A stretch of 64,000 nucleotides of DNA from Rhizobium halophilum (GTDB taxonomy: Bacteria; Pseudomonadota; Alphaproteobacteria; Rhizobiales; Rhizobiaceae): positions 1-64,000 of the forward strand of contig NZ_JAKJHS010000006.1 of assembly GCF_021648825.1 (NCBI RefSeq), read 5' to 3'. Each line of letters starts with the position of its first letter. The first letter of the stretch is position 1. The position numbers and the translations under genes were made by a program. This document shows, piece by piece, positions 17,109-26,779 of this stretch. The notes beneath the pieces are model-generated. The model was not told the origin of the DNA and did not search any database. It was given only the letters and a program-made list of their open reading frames with translations.

Positions 17109-17825
17109 TGGAGGGCCACCTGTTCGCTGAAGGCGAATTCCTGCGGGCATGACCAACGCGGTAGCGTCCCCAGCCAAGTCGTGAGGATACCCCATTATCC
17201 GCCAGAACCATCAGACTCTTAGCGATCAAATCAGGCAAGTAGCTGCAATGACGTCACTTTTTTTGGTGGGGAATTGCGGCGATCGAAGTGGAGGAGTGGG
17301 TCCAAAAACGGCTCGCCTGGGGAGCCTGGATTCTCGCATGATTTCAAAGGCTTAGAAGAAAATCCTTGAAGTTCCCTCTGTTTTCCCGCCGCGAGCGACC
17401 GTGGACGCCACCTTTGTGCCCTGGCTCTGGGCATCAGTCAACGGGTCGCCAGAGCGGCAATAATTTCCGCCTTCGGACCTCAAACTTGCGGTGAGCCGGC
17501 AATGAAGCGCACGGAAGCTTCGCGCCTCCATCTACGCCGTTTGTTGGCTGCTGAGATCTCCCCGAATGCCGCCGTCCCCTCAGCATCTTTGGGACCATCA
17601 GCGTCCCGTTAGGAGCATTGGACCAGTGGTGGCCGCTCGCGATTCGGTTCCATGTCCAACAGGTCGGGCATACTTTAGGCGGTGGATAAAAAGGAGATTC
17701 TTGTTGGCTTTCGCGCTTGGTCGCGAGAGCCTGCAAGTACAGACGGAGTCATTATTCTGGTCGCGACCAGATCAGGACTGCGCTTTTGCTTGTTTTTGTC
17801 GGACGCTTAGCATCAGGGGGACAGA
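17109..17825. other. Gene-free stretch holding right copy of the direct repeat
   Basis: Between the regulator and the helicase pseudogene there is no credible gene. Bases 17251-17473 are repeat copy B. The rest (17474-17825) has only short frames without ribosome sites, and nothing else is recognised. Confidence 0.6.
17251..17473. repeat. Direct repeat copy B with tRNA-Gln-like attachment core
   Basis: This second copy of the roughly 220-bp segment at 945-1167 lies in the same orientation. Its core CTGGGGAGCCTGGATTC (17317-17333) matches 16 of 17 bases of the tRNA-Gln 3' end at 21493-21509. It divides the accessory region into two blocks: the 16.3-kb catabolic block to its left and the 4.2-kb helicase/integrase block to its right. 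This is what tandem insertion of elements at one tRNA site would leave behind. Confidence 0.7.
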
Positions 17826-20584
17826 ATGCCACTTACCCAGGCGCAGCTTGAAGCAGTGGGCTATCGCGAGGGGAATGTTCAGCTAGTCGCATGTGCCGGG
17901 TCCGGCAAGAACCGAGGTTGTCGCCCGGCACATCGCCGGACTTCTGACGCCCCTTGGCGCAGGTGGCGCCGGGCTTCATCCGCGGAATATTGTTGCATTC
18001 ACCTTTACGGAAAAGGCGGCTGCGGAGCTACGGCAGCGGACGCTCGAGCGCTGCCTCGAAGTGATGCCCGAACTGATCGGCGGGGCCGAGATGTACATCG
18101 GCACCATTCATGGCTTCTGCCTTGAGCTACTCCGCTCCGAGGTGCCCCGGTTCCTCAAATACGATGTGCTCAACGAGACGCAGCAGACGCTGTTCGTCGA
18201 CCGCAGTTCAGCCCGTTGTGGTCTAACCGCGACCACGACGCTGCAGGGGCGGCAGCTACGCCGCTATGTCGACACACGCGTCTACATCGACGCACTCGGG
18301 CTGCTGCGTGAAGCGCAGGTCGACCAAGCTGCACTTCGACAGGTGAGCATCGCGGAAGGCTTGGAGGCTTATTGCGCTCTGCTGGACGAAAAAGGTTACC
18401 TCGACTATTCGTCGATTCTCCAAGAAGCCGCGTGGGCAATTACCGAAGACAAGGCGCTACGGCAGCGGCTCGCCGAACGACTGCGCGTCGTGATCGTCGA
18501 CGAGTATCAGGACGTTAATCCGATCCAGGAACGCCTGATTGCCGAACTTCATGCGTTGGGCGCCGCTGTCCGTGTCGTCGGCGACGACGATCAGACCATC
18601 TATCAGTGGCGCGGCAGCGACGCCCGCAACATCTTGACATTTGAAGGCCGATACAACGCGCACTCTATTCGGCTTGAGGACAATTTCCGATCTAGCCCTG
18701 GCATCACCGATGTCGCCCGGCTCGTCATCGAGAAGAACCCTATCCGGCTTGAAAAGACGATGCGCTCAACCGAGCAGCAGGACTACGAGCCCGGCGATAT
18801 CGTCGCGCTGCAGTTCTCCTCTCCGGACGAGGAGGCGGAATACATCGCAAGGACCTGCCGGGCGCTCCACAGCACCATGATCCGCGAAGGGGACAGTCAG
18901 AGGGCGCTCTCCTGGTCCGACATGGCCGTGCTGATCCGGCTCACCAGCATGGCGGAGCCCATCAGGGTCGCGCTCGAGCGCGAAGGTATCCCTGTGATCT
19001 CGGTCGGAATGGGAAGTCTGTTCGACACTCAAGAGGCAGAGGCCGCGCGCCAGCTCTTCTACCTAATGGCTGGCCAAGCGGATGCCATCGATGTCGTCAC
19101 TGCCTGGAGCGATGCGAACCTCGGCGTTGATCCTATACTCATCGCCCAGGCGGTCGCGGAGGCCGAGGCCACCAGGACACGCATGGCGGCCGAGGACCAG
19201 GACGTCCGCTTCTCCGTCTATAATATACAACGCCAGTTCATCGGACTCCTCGAACGCCTCAAGCTCCGTGAAGAGGCCGTTCCGGGCGGCAGGGGGGAGG
19301 TCGTGTTCTACAACCTCGCCAAGTTCAGCCAGGCTATCTCTGACTTCGAAGCAATCTATTTCCATTCGCGGCCGGTGCAAAAATATGAGTCGTTCGCCGG
19401 CTTCCTGCGCAATCAGGCGGCCGCGGCCTATGACCAGTCCACTGGCACCGAGGAGCGGCTTGTCTCGGTCGACGCCGTGCAGATCCTTACCGTTCACCGC
19501 TCCAAAGGATTGCAATGGCCGGTGGTGTTCGTGCCGCAGTTGGTCAAGAACCGATTTCCACCGGCAGCACGCGGAGGCATGTCGATCTGGCACCTCGTCC
19601 CGGCACGGTGCGTGGAGGGTCAAGCCGCTATCTAGGTTCTGAGGAGGACGAGCGGCGCCTCTTCTATGTAGCGGTAACTCGCAGCCAAAAGCACCTCCAT
19701 ATGACCACTGCTCCGACGCCGGGCAGCAGGCGAAATCTCCAACCCTCGATCTTCTGGTACAATGTCCTGGAGTCCCGGTACGTCCGCCGGACGCCCCAAG
19801 ATTTGAGCGGACGCCCGCGCGGCGTGCCACAACCCCGCTCGGCAATCGCTGATGTCCGGCTCTCCTTCTCCGATATACGTTACTTCTTCGAATGTCCGTA
19901 CCAGTTCAAGATGCGGACCCTATATGGCTTCAACGCGCCGCTTGACGAGGCACTGGGCTACGGCAAATCGCTCCACGACGCGCTTGCCGAACTTCACATG
20001 CGCGCCATTAGCGGCGAGACTGTCGACGCCTCATGGGTAGATCCTCTCGTCGACCGGCACCTGCGCGTGCCATTTGCTTATCCCAGCCTCCGGGACACCA
20101 TGCGCGAGGCCGCCAGGCGAACTGTCGCCGCCTATATCGATGCCCGGCAGGGTGAGTTCGCGCAATTGGAATTCAGCGAGAAGGCGATAGAGCTCAGCCT
20201 CGGCAATGGTGTCTCCCTAGCGGGCCGCATCGATCTCGTGCGACGCCGGGATAGCGGCGATGTCGCGATAGTCGACTTGAAGTCAAACGAACGCGCTCAA
20301 GCCGAGGCGCTGACCGAGGCCCAGCTACATATCTACGCGCTCGGATACCGCGAACTCACCGGGCGCGACGCTGACTTCGTCGAGACCTATGAGCTCGACC
20401 ACCAACGCCGCAAGGCGCGGACGGTCGACGAAGACCTCATCCGCGATGTCACTGACCGCATCACCAGACCGCACAGGCTCTACGCGAGAACCACTTCGCG
20501 CCGGCACCCGAGGCGAGGCGCTGCGCGACTTGCGACTTCGGACGGCTATGTTCCGCTGCCGACCGAGTAAGAGGTCCCCAATGA
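17826..20584 (+). pseudogene. UvrD/Rep-like helicase fused to PD-(D/E)XK Fe-S nuclease, three frameshifts
   Basis: Conceptual repair gives a protein of about 920 residues with SF1A motifs in order: Walker A (CAGSGK), TIHGFCLELL, VDEYQD, VGDDDQTIYQWRG, EDNFRS, TVHRSKGLQWPVV and RRLFYVAVTRS. An AddB/Cas4-like nuclease follows (FECPYQF, GRIDLV, VDLKS, and a terminal CATCDFGRLC whose Cys would help hold an iron-sulfur cluster). The frame breaks at an extra A at about 17910, directly after the Walker A Lys, and at one-base losses near 19627 and 20470. The repaired stop overlaps the next start (ATGA). Known relatives unwind and degrade DNA; many belong to repair or phage-defence modules. It is inactive as written, unless these are sequencing errors. 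Confidence 0.85.
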
Positions 20585-20865
20585 CCGTGAATTATGCCGC
20601 GCTCAGCGAAGAGAACCGGTTGGAGTATGGTCGCGCTATCGGCCGAATTGGCAAGATGCTACTCGAGGACCGCTACGACAAGCGGACCCACTTCATCTAC
20701 GAAGTGCTGCAGAACGCCGAGGACGCGCTGCGCAGGCGAACCGGGTGGACGGGCTCCCACGCCGTCACCTTCACGCTCACCAAGGAGGCGCTACGCATAT
20801 TCCATTTCGGCGTGCCCTTTACCGAGGACGACGTACGTCATACAGTTCGATGTAGTTCGTGGTGA
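20581..20865 (+). pseudogene. GHKL/sacsin-type ATPase domain protein, truncated after about 85 residues
   Basis: The start ATG overlaps the helicase stop, so the two formed an operon. The visible N-terminus contains RTHFIYEVLQNAEDAL, the N-box of GHKL (HSP90/sacsin-like) ATPases with its Asn and acidic residue, then FGVPFTEDDVR. There, at about 20836-20845, the homology stops and the frame enters the 3' end of a truncated integrase gene on the other strand. Full-length relatives are large proteins often encoded beside helicases or nucleases in defence islands. This copy lacks most of its ATPase fold and everything beyond. Confidence 0.7.
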
Positions 20866-21355
20866 TTGCCGGGATATGCGAGGCGGGGACTCCATTGGCT
20901 ACAAGATACCTGTACCCGTTGCAGCCTTCTCTCAGCGTCAGATGTTGGCGGATGCCGAACATGGCGAGCAGCTTGTAGGCCCAGCCATTTTCCAGGTCGA
21001 GTTCCAGCTCCTCGATGTCGGCAGGGCGTCCATAGCGCCTGGCGGCGATCGCGGCGTCTTCGAGATGCAGAAGCATGACGTCGCGCTCGTGTTCGCACAG
21101 TCTCTGGAGCTGCTGCTTGGACATCGGTTCCTTCGATTTCATCTTCAGCTCGGCCATCAGCATGTTGAGTTTGCGGCCGATTACCTGCGCCTTCTTATGG
21201 TCGGAACAGTGAAGGCTGAGTGAAAGCCGACTGCCGGGTCTGGATGGCGCGAAGCGCGTGGGGACCCGTGCCCGCCAGTAGAAGATGTTGCCGCGGCGAA
21301 TGAGATTCTCGACGTCGTGGCGCACTGCCATGGGTATCTTGCCCTTCCCTGCCAC
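20819..21355 (-). pseudogene. Tyrosine recombinase/phage integrase, N-terminal half only
   Basis: The 178-residue remnant begins like rhizobial phage integrases with an N-terminal DUF6538-type region (RRGNIFYWRARVPTRFAPSRPGSRLSLSLHCSDHKKAQ), followed by a helical SAM-like DNA-binding part. The catalytic C-terminal domain with the R-H-R-Y residues is missing. The frame runs out at the junction with the truncated ATPase gene. It starts 135 bp from the 3' end of a tRNA-Gln gene, the usual place for the integrase of a tRNA-targeting island. A recombinase without its catalytic half could not excise the element. Confidence 0.75.
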
Positions 21356-21489
21356 CGGAGAGGCCGCAGCGCTTGTTTCGCGTGGGCATCACCTGTGGGC
21401 TACAGTTCTGGGCATCAGGTCGCCAATGACGCCAAAACGGGATCCGGCGCGACTGGAAAATCAAGGAAATAAGGGCTTTTCGGGAGAAT

Positions 21490-21563
21490 TGGCTGGGGAA
21501 CCTGGATTCGAACCAGGACTAACGGAGTCAGAGTCCGTGGGTCTACCGTTAACCTATTCCCCA
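21490..21563 (-). tRNA. tRNA-Gln (anticodon CTG)
   Basis: The reverse strand folds as a complete 74-nt cloverleaf. The acceptor arm is TGGGGAA paired with TTCCCCA, followed by discriminator G and an encoded CCA. The anticodon stem ACGGA/TCCGT encloses loop CTCTGAC with anticodon CTG (reads CAG), and the T-loop is GGTTCGAATCC. Its 3' half is duplicated in degenerate form at 17317 and 1010, so it probably served as the attachment site for integrative elements to its left. Confidence 0.96.
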
Positions 21564-21794
21564 TTGCTCGGGCGCTTGGCCCGGCAATCTGCGGCGGCTT
21601 ATAACCAATGCGCCTGACTATGCAAAGACTTTTTCGGAAAAAAGTTCCGGCGCCGCCACCGCGCCGTGCGCAGCGAACGTGTGACGGAAAAAGGCGTTGG
21701 CGATCGACCCGTCCGCTGTTATCTTGCCCTCAACGTAACGATAAGCGCCAGCTGCATGCCTCGAGGTTTTGCGCGGCGAGATGGATATAAAGTG

Positions 21795-23309
21795 ATGGAC
21801 CCCGATAGCGGCGGAGAGCCGCCAGAAGGCGGGGCGTCGGCTGCAGGGCGTGGCGATGGGAGATCCTCCCGCCGTCGCAAGGCGAAGCGTAGAGGCAAGA
21901 TTGCTGGCGCGGCGCCATCCATGCATGGCGAGGCGGCACAAGGTGCCGCTTTGGCCGGGCGACCCCAGTCAAGCGAAACCGGCAAGCGCAAGCGTCGCCG
22001 CGCCCATTCCGCTCCGAGCGTGAAGGAGCAGGGTGAACAGGCTGTAGCGTCCTCTCTGCAAGACAGCGAAGGGACCTCTTCCTCGGGATTGGGTGACGCC
22101 ACAAAACTGCACAAGCGCCGAAAGAAGGCGCGTGGCGGGCGCGGCCTCCAGGGGCGCCCCTTGGTGCATGCACGCCCGCAACCGGCCTTCGACGCAAAGG
22201 CAGTCGCCGTGGTGTCCTCTGCGTTGCCGCACGACAGCGGCGCGCATATTTCACCGGATACCAAACCTGTCTATCGTGACGACTTCTATGCGGCTCTCGA
22301 CCTTGGGACCAATAACTGTCGACTCCTGATCGCGCAGCCGACCCGTCCTGGACAGTTTCGCGTGGTCGACGCCTTCTCACGCATCGTGCGGTTGGGAGAA
22401 GGGCTTGCCGCCAACGGTCGCCTATCGGAGGGGGCGATGGATCGCGCTGTCGAAGCGCTGAGGGTATGTGCCTCCAAACTTGCCAATCGTCCGATCCGCA
22501 GGATGCGACTCATTGCCACCGAGGCATGCCGTTCCGCAGAAAACGGTCAGCTTTTCCTAGATCGCGTCGTGCGGGAGACCGGTCTTACGCTGGAAATCAT
22601 CGACCGGGAAACGGAGGCACGGCTTGCCGTATCGGGATGTTCCTCGCTGGTGGGCCGCGAGGCACGGTCAGTGGTGCTGTTCGACATTGGCGGCGGCTCG
22701 TCGGAGATCGCGGTGATCCGCATAGCCGAAAGCCGCTCCAGCCGGCTTGCCAATCATATTACGCATTGGACATCGCTGCCGGTCGGGGTGGTCACCTTGT
22801 CCGAACGCCATGGCGGAAGGGACGTCACGCCGCAGGTCTTCGAGGCGATGGTCACCGAAGTTGCGGGCATGCTGGCACGGTTCGACTGCCCTCCGGTTGT
22901 CGCGCGTCAGGTAAATGCCGACGATTTCCATCTGATCGGGACCTCCGGCACGGTCACGACCCTTGCCGGCGTCCATCTTGATCTTCCTCGCTACGATCGA
23001 CGCAAGGTGGATGGGCTTTGGCTTTCCGATGCCGAGGTGACGGCCATGCAGGCGAAGCTTCTCTCATGGGGGTTTGAGGATCGCGCCGCCAACCCTTGTA
23101 TCGGGCCGGACCGCGCCGATCTCGTGCTGGCGGGTTGCGCCATTCTGGAGGCTATCCGCCGACGTTGGCCAAGTCCCCGCATGCGGGTTGCCGACCGCGG
23201 CCTGCGTGAGGGAATCCTGACAGATATGATGGCAGACGATGGCGCCTGGCGCCGCATCCGCCCGCGACGACCGAACGCCGAGCGGCACGATCAAGGAGGA
23301 CGCCGATGA
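21795..23309 (+). CDS. ppx: Ppx/GppA family exopolyphosphatase/pppGpp phosphohydrolase
   Basis: The 504-residue protein has two parts. The first 155 or so residues are low-complexity and rich in Lys, Arg, Ser and Gly ([12 protein letters not shown]). The rest is a Ppx/GppA actin-like phosphatase with [15 protein letters not shown], the catalytic-Glu region [12 protein letters not shown] and the second phosphate loop [13 protein letters not shown]. It hydrolyses polyphosphate and/or pppGpp. ATG 21795 is chosen on length; no strong ribosome site is seen and an upstream start in the same frame is possible. The stop overlaps the rlmE start (ATGA). Confidence 0.85.
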   Translation: MDPDSGGEPPEGGASAAGRGDGRSSRRRKAKRRGKIAGAAPSMHGEAAQGAALAGRPQSSETGKRKRRRAHSAPSVKEQGEQAVASSLQDSEGTSSSGLGDATKLHKRRKKARGGRGLQGRPLVHARPQPAFDAKAVAVVSSALPHDSGAHISPDTKPVYRDDFYAALDLGTNNCRLLIAQPTRPGQFRVVDAFSRIVRLGEGLAANGRLSEGAMDRAVEALRVCASKLANRPIRRMRLIATEACRSAENGQLFLDRVVRETGLTLEIIDRETEARLAVSGCSSLVGREARSVVLFDIGGGSSEIAVIRIAESRSSRLANHITHWTSLPVGVVTLSERHGGRDVTPQVFEAMVTEVAGMLARFDCPPVVARQVNADDFHLIGTSGTVTTLAGVHLDLPRYDRRKVDGLWLSDAEVTAMQAKLLSWGFEDRAANPCIGPDRADLVLAGCAILEAIRRRWPSPRMRVADRGLREGILTDMMADDGAWRRIRPRRPNAERHDQGGRR

Positions 23310-24031
23310 CCAAGCCCCCCGTCGGCAGCAATCGCACGGGCCGCAAGCTCGGCCAGAAGGTGAAAAAGGGAAAGCTGAAGGCATCGTCGCGCCGCTGGAT
23401 CGAGCGCCACATCAATGATCCCTATGTACAGCGGGCAAAGCTCGAAGGGTACCGTGCGCGTGCAGCCTTCAAGCTGCTGGAGATCGACGAGAAGCATCAG
23501 ATTCTGAAAGGCGCGCGCCGGATCATCGACCTGGGCGCGGCACCGGGAAGTTGGTCACAGATCGCAGCGAAAGTGACCGGGTCCACCGACGAAGACATCC
23601 GGGTTGCCGCGATCGATTTTCTGGAGATGGCGCCGCTGCCGGGGGTCCATGTCTTGCAACTCGACTTCCTTGATCCCGATGCGCCGCGTCTTCTGGTGGA
23701 GGCCATCGGAGGAGCGCCGGATCTGGTGGTCTCCGACATGGCAGCGCCAACCACGGGCCACCAGAAGACCGATCATCTGAGAACGATGCATCTGTGCGAG
23801 GTCGCGGCTCATTTTGCCGTGGAGGTGCTGCGGGAGGGAGGCCATTTTCTGGCAAAGACCTTCCAGGGCGGCACGGAGCGTGAACTTCTCAACATGCTAA
23901 AGCAGAATTTCCGCCAGGTCATCCACATTAAACCGGGAGCATCACGCTCGGAATCGGTGGAGATGTTCCTGCTCGCCAAGGGCTTCAAGGGCCCAAGAGC
24001 GGAGGCGGACGTGGAGAACAGCGCCGGCTGA
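23306..24031 (+). CDS. rlmE: 23S rRNA (uridine-2'-O-)-methyltransferase RlmE (FtsJ/RrmJ)
   Basis: The 241-residue protein has the FtsJ fold: the SAM site [29 protein letters not shown] and FLAKTFQGG carrying the catalytic Lys, with an N-terminal basic segment for rRNA binding. It methylates the ribose of U2552 (E. coli numbering) in the A-loop of 23S rRNA during 50S maturation. AGGAGG sits before the start, and the gene is coupled to ppx by a four-base overlap, a common arrangement in rhizobia. Confidence 0.95.
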   Translation: MTKPPVGSNRTGRKLGQKVKKGKLKASSRRWIERHINDPYVQRAKLEGYRARAAFKLLEIDEKHQILKGARRIIDLGAAPGSWSQIAAKVTGSTDEDIRVAAIDFLEMAPLPGVHVLQLDFLDPDAPRLLVEAIGGAPDLVVSDMAAPTTGHQKTDHLRTMHLCEVAAHFAVEVLREGGHFLAKTFQGGTERELLNMLKQNFRQVIHIKPGASRSESVEMFLLAKGFKGPRAEADVENSAG

Positions 24032-25435
24032 CTATTCAGCCGCTTCCGTAGGCACTGCCGTTCGTCGATGCCCGGAGACGGCCGCTCTCGCGTTGCGACT
24101 GAGCGCAAGCAGTGGCACCACCGCCAAAAGCGAAACGCCGGCCACGATGAAAAACGCGAGGTGGAAGTCGGCAAGCTGCAGAGGGAATCCCGAGAGGCCA
24201 GACGACGCTTCCAGGATGAAAGCAGCGAACGCGACGCCAAGCGCGAGGCTGACCTGCTGCAGCACGGACGCGATCGAGGTGGCTTGGCTCGCCTCGCTAT
24301 CGTCGATTTCCGAATAGCTCAGGGCATTGCTGCCGGTAAAGAAAAACGACCGGCAGAGCCCGGACATCACGAGCAGGGCGATGATCAGCGCATGCGACGT
24401 CTGTGGCGTGAAGAAGCCGTTGGCTGCCGTCGTCGCTGCACCGAGGACGCCGGCAGCAATCAGGATCACTTTGAACCCGGTGACGGCAAAGACCCGGCGG
24501 GCGATGAATTTCACCGTCAGTGCACCCAGGGCTCCCGCGAAAGTAATCATGCCGGACTGGAACGGGTTAAGGCCGAAGGCGAGCTGGAGCATCAGCGGCA
24601 TCAAAAATGGAATGGCGCCCGTCGCGACCCGAAAGATGGTGCCGCTCGTTGTGGCAATGCGGAAGGCTTCATTGCGAAAGATCGTGAGGCGGAGGATCGG
24701 CGAGGGGTGGCGCCGGGCGTGCCGGACATACAGAATTGCGCACAAGATGCCGAGCCCTGCCGCCGTCATGCCGAATGCCGGCGGCAGGGCGGGAAGGCTC
24801 ACGATGGACAGGCCCAGGACAATGCCTGCCGCAGCCATGGCGGTGAGAAAAAATCCTAACCAGTCGATCGAGGGAGGCCGAACACTCTCGATCTTTGGAA
24901 GGTAGATGCCGGAGAGCCAGATACCGAGGAAACCGATGGGCACATTGATGATAAAGATCCAGTGCCAGGTGAAATAGGTCGTGATGAACCCGCCGACGGG
25001 TGGGCCGGTCAGGGGGCCGATCAACGCAGGGATGGTGAGCAAAGCCATAGCGGAAACCAAGTCGCTGCGTTTGGTTGTCCGCAGCAGCACGAGTCGGCCA
25101 ACCGGTGTCATCATCGCGCCGCCCGCGCCTTGAAGAAAACGCGACAGAACGAATTGCAGAAGCGTCTCCGAAACTGCGCAGAAGATAGAGCCGACGATAA
25201 ACGCGAAGATGGCCAGACGGAATATTGTCTTGGCGCCGAACCGATCCGCCATCCAGCCGCTAATCGGGATGAACATGGCGAGCGCCACCATGTAGGACGT
25301 CAACGCCAGCTTGAGCGTAATCGGGCCGACGCCCAGGTCGGCAGCGATAGCCGGAAGCGCGGTTGAGATAACGGTCGCATCCATCTGCTCCATGAACAGG
25401 GCGACGGCAAGGATGAGAGGAACGACACGGTTCAT
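24032..25435 (-). CDS. MFS drug-resistance transporter, DHA2 (EmrB/QacA) type
   Basis: Starting at ATG 25435 the protein has 467 residues and many hydrophobic spans. The first is VVPLILAVALFMEQMDATVISTALP, matching DHA2 motif D1, followed by the motif A-like GWMADRFGAKT. Later come LQGAGGAMMTPVGRLVL and PLTGPPVGGFI (motif C). It should export drugs or other organic compounds with proton influx through the inner membrane. A longer frame upstream lacks hydrophobic character and was not used. It is convergent with rlmE: the two coding regions abut. Confidence 0.88.
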   Translation of the reverse strand: MNRVVPLILAVALFMEQMDATVISTALPAIAADLGVGPITLKLALTSYMVALAMFIPISGWMADRFGAKTIFRLAIFAFIVGSIFCAVSETLLQFVLSRFLQGAGGAMMTPVGRLVLLRTTKRSDLVSAMALLTIPALIGPLTGPPVGGFITTYFTWHWIFIINVPIGFLGIWLSGIYLPKIESVRPPSIDWLGFFLTAMAAAGIVLGLSIVSLPALPPAFGMTAAGLGILCAILYVRHARRHPSPILRLTIFRNEAFRIATTSGTIFRVATGAIPFLMPLMLQLAFGLNPFQSGMITFAGALGALTVKFIARRVFAVTGFKVILIAAGVLGAATTAANGFFTPQTSHALIIALLVMSGLCRSFFFTGSNALSYSEIDDSEASQATSIASVLQQVSLALGVAFAAFILEASSGLSGFPLQLADFHLAFFIVAGVSLLAVVPLLALSRNARAAVSGHRRTAVPTEAAE

Positions 25436-25623
25436 GGAGCAATCGGTTGCAGGCTGGGAAGCCGCTGGTGTATCCGGATCTCCGGCGCGTGCCAACGGTG
25501 GGCGGGCACGCGAATCGCGGGATCGACCCATCACGACTGCGTGACGCCGGTTTCCGGAAAGCAGGAGCCGCATATCTTCACGAGCATGGTTTAAGTGCCA
25601 GTCGTAGATCAGGGGAGAACAAC

Positions 25624-26616
25624 ATGAAACTGCCATCGATGGGTCGTCGTACGCTACTGGGAACTGCGGGTGCGGGGTTAGTGGCGGCGCCAGCCATTTT
25701 GACCGGGAAGGCCAAAGCGCAAGAGACGAAGCGATTGGAGATCAACCGAGCCATGCCGCCGCAGACCGACCGCTTCGACGTGGGTAGCTTCAGTGTTCTG
25801 GTGGTCAAGGATGGATCACGGGCGTCGGATTCGCCTGGCGAGACGTTCGGGATGGATCAGTCGGCGCAGACCGTGGGCGAGCTTCTTCGCGAGAATTTTC
25901 TCCCCGAAGACCAATTCGTCAACAGCTTCGCCCCGGCCTTGGTCAACACGGGTAGCGAAATAATCCTGTTCGACACCGGTATGGGACCTGGTGGGCGCCC
26001 GCAGGGAATGGGCCGACTTATCGAAGGACTGACCGCCGGCGGCTATACGCCGGAAGACGTAACCGTTGTGGTGCTGACTCACATGCACGGCGATCACATC
26101 GGCGGCCTCGTGGAGGATGACGGCAGCCCGGCCTTCCCGAATGCCCGCTATGTTGCGGGGCAGGTGGAATATGATTTCTGGACCGATCCTGCTCGGGTGG
26201 GAACGCCTGCCGAGAACGGTCATAAGGCGGTTCTCGACAAGGTGAAGCCGCTCGCCGAAAAGATGACCTTCATCGGAGGGGGCGAAGAGGTCGTGCCTGG
26301 CATCACCAGCATGGAGGCTTTCGGCCACACCCCCGGCCATCTGATCTTCAACGTGGAGTCTGACGGGCGCCGACTGATGATGACCGCAGACACCGCCAAC
26401 CACTACGTTCTTTCGCTGCAGAGGCCGGATTGGGAGGTTCGCTTCGACATGGACAAGGAAATGGCGGCCGAGACCCGAAAGAAGGTTTTCGACATGATTG
26501 CAGCGGATAAGGTCGCGTTCCTTGGTTACCACATGCCGTTCCCGTCGGTCGGCTACGTGGAGAAGCTGGATACCGGATACCGCTTCGTCCCGAAGACCTA
26601 CCAGTTCGAGATCTAA
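25624..26616 (+). CDS. Tat-exported metallo-beta-lactamase-fold hydrolase
   Basis: The 330-residue protein starts with a twin-arginine signal (MGRRTLLGTAGAGLVAAP) ending near KAKAQE. It then has an MBL fold with the zinc motif HMHGDH (His153, His155, Asp157, His158), and later GHTPGH and TADT. It is presumably a periplasmic hydrolase of the lactonase/MBL type; the substrate is unknown. A GGGGAG site precedes the ATG. It is divergent from the MFS gene and ends just before a clear terminator. Confidence 0.9.
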   Translation: MKLPSMGRRTLLGTAGAGLVAAPAILTGKAKAQETKRLEINRAMPPQTDRFDVGSFSVLVVKDGSRASDSPGETFGMDQSAQTVGELLRENFLPEDQFVNSFAPALVNTGSEIILFDTGMGPGGRPQGMGRLIEGLTAGGYTPEDVTVVVLTHMHGDHIGGLVEDDGSPAFPNARYVAGQVEYDFWTDPARVGTPAENGHKAVLDKVKPLAEKMTFIGGGEEVVPGITSMEAFGHTPGHLIFNVESDGRRLMMTADTANHYVLSLQRPDWEVRFDMDKEMAAETRKKVFDMIAADKVAFLGYHMPFPSVGYVEKLDTGYRFVPKTYQFEI

Positions 26617-26635
26617 TCCTTAGGATCTTCGGCAA

Positions 26636-26664
26636 ACTCGCAGGCAAAGCGCCTGCGGGTTTTT
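26636..26664 (+). terminator. Rho-independent terminator after MBL gene
   Basis: A seven-base-pair stem CGCAGGC/GCCTGCG with a short loop (26639-26657) is followed by GG and five T residues, 20 bp after the stop codon. Confidence 0.8.
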
Positions 26665-26779
26665 GCTATTCCCTTCCCGTCATAACCGTGTTACCAGCCC
26701 TCGCCAACTTCCCATTCCCGAAGACCGCATCCGGCGCCTCCCGACCGGAAGGACTTCCTTTACTGAAGGAAATTGGCTC

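Noticed and set aside
17893..20570. Treating the helicase segments as separate genes or as programmed frameshifting
   Set aside because: Motif order is continuous across the breaks, no slippery heptamer is seen at them, and three shifts in one gene fit decay or sequencing error better.
24032..25636. Long N-terminal extension of the MFS transporter
   Set aside because: The extra 67 residues are not hydrophobic or conserved in style; the DHA2 motif starts right after ATG 25435.
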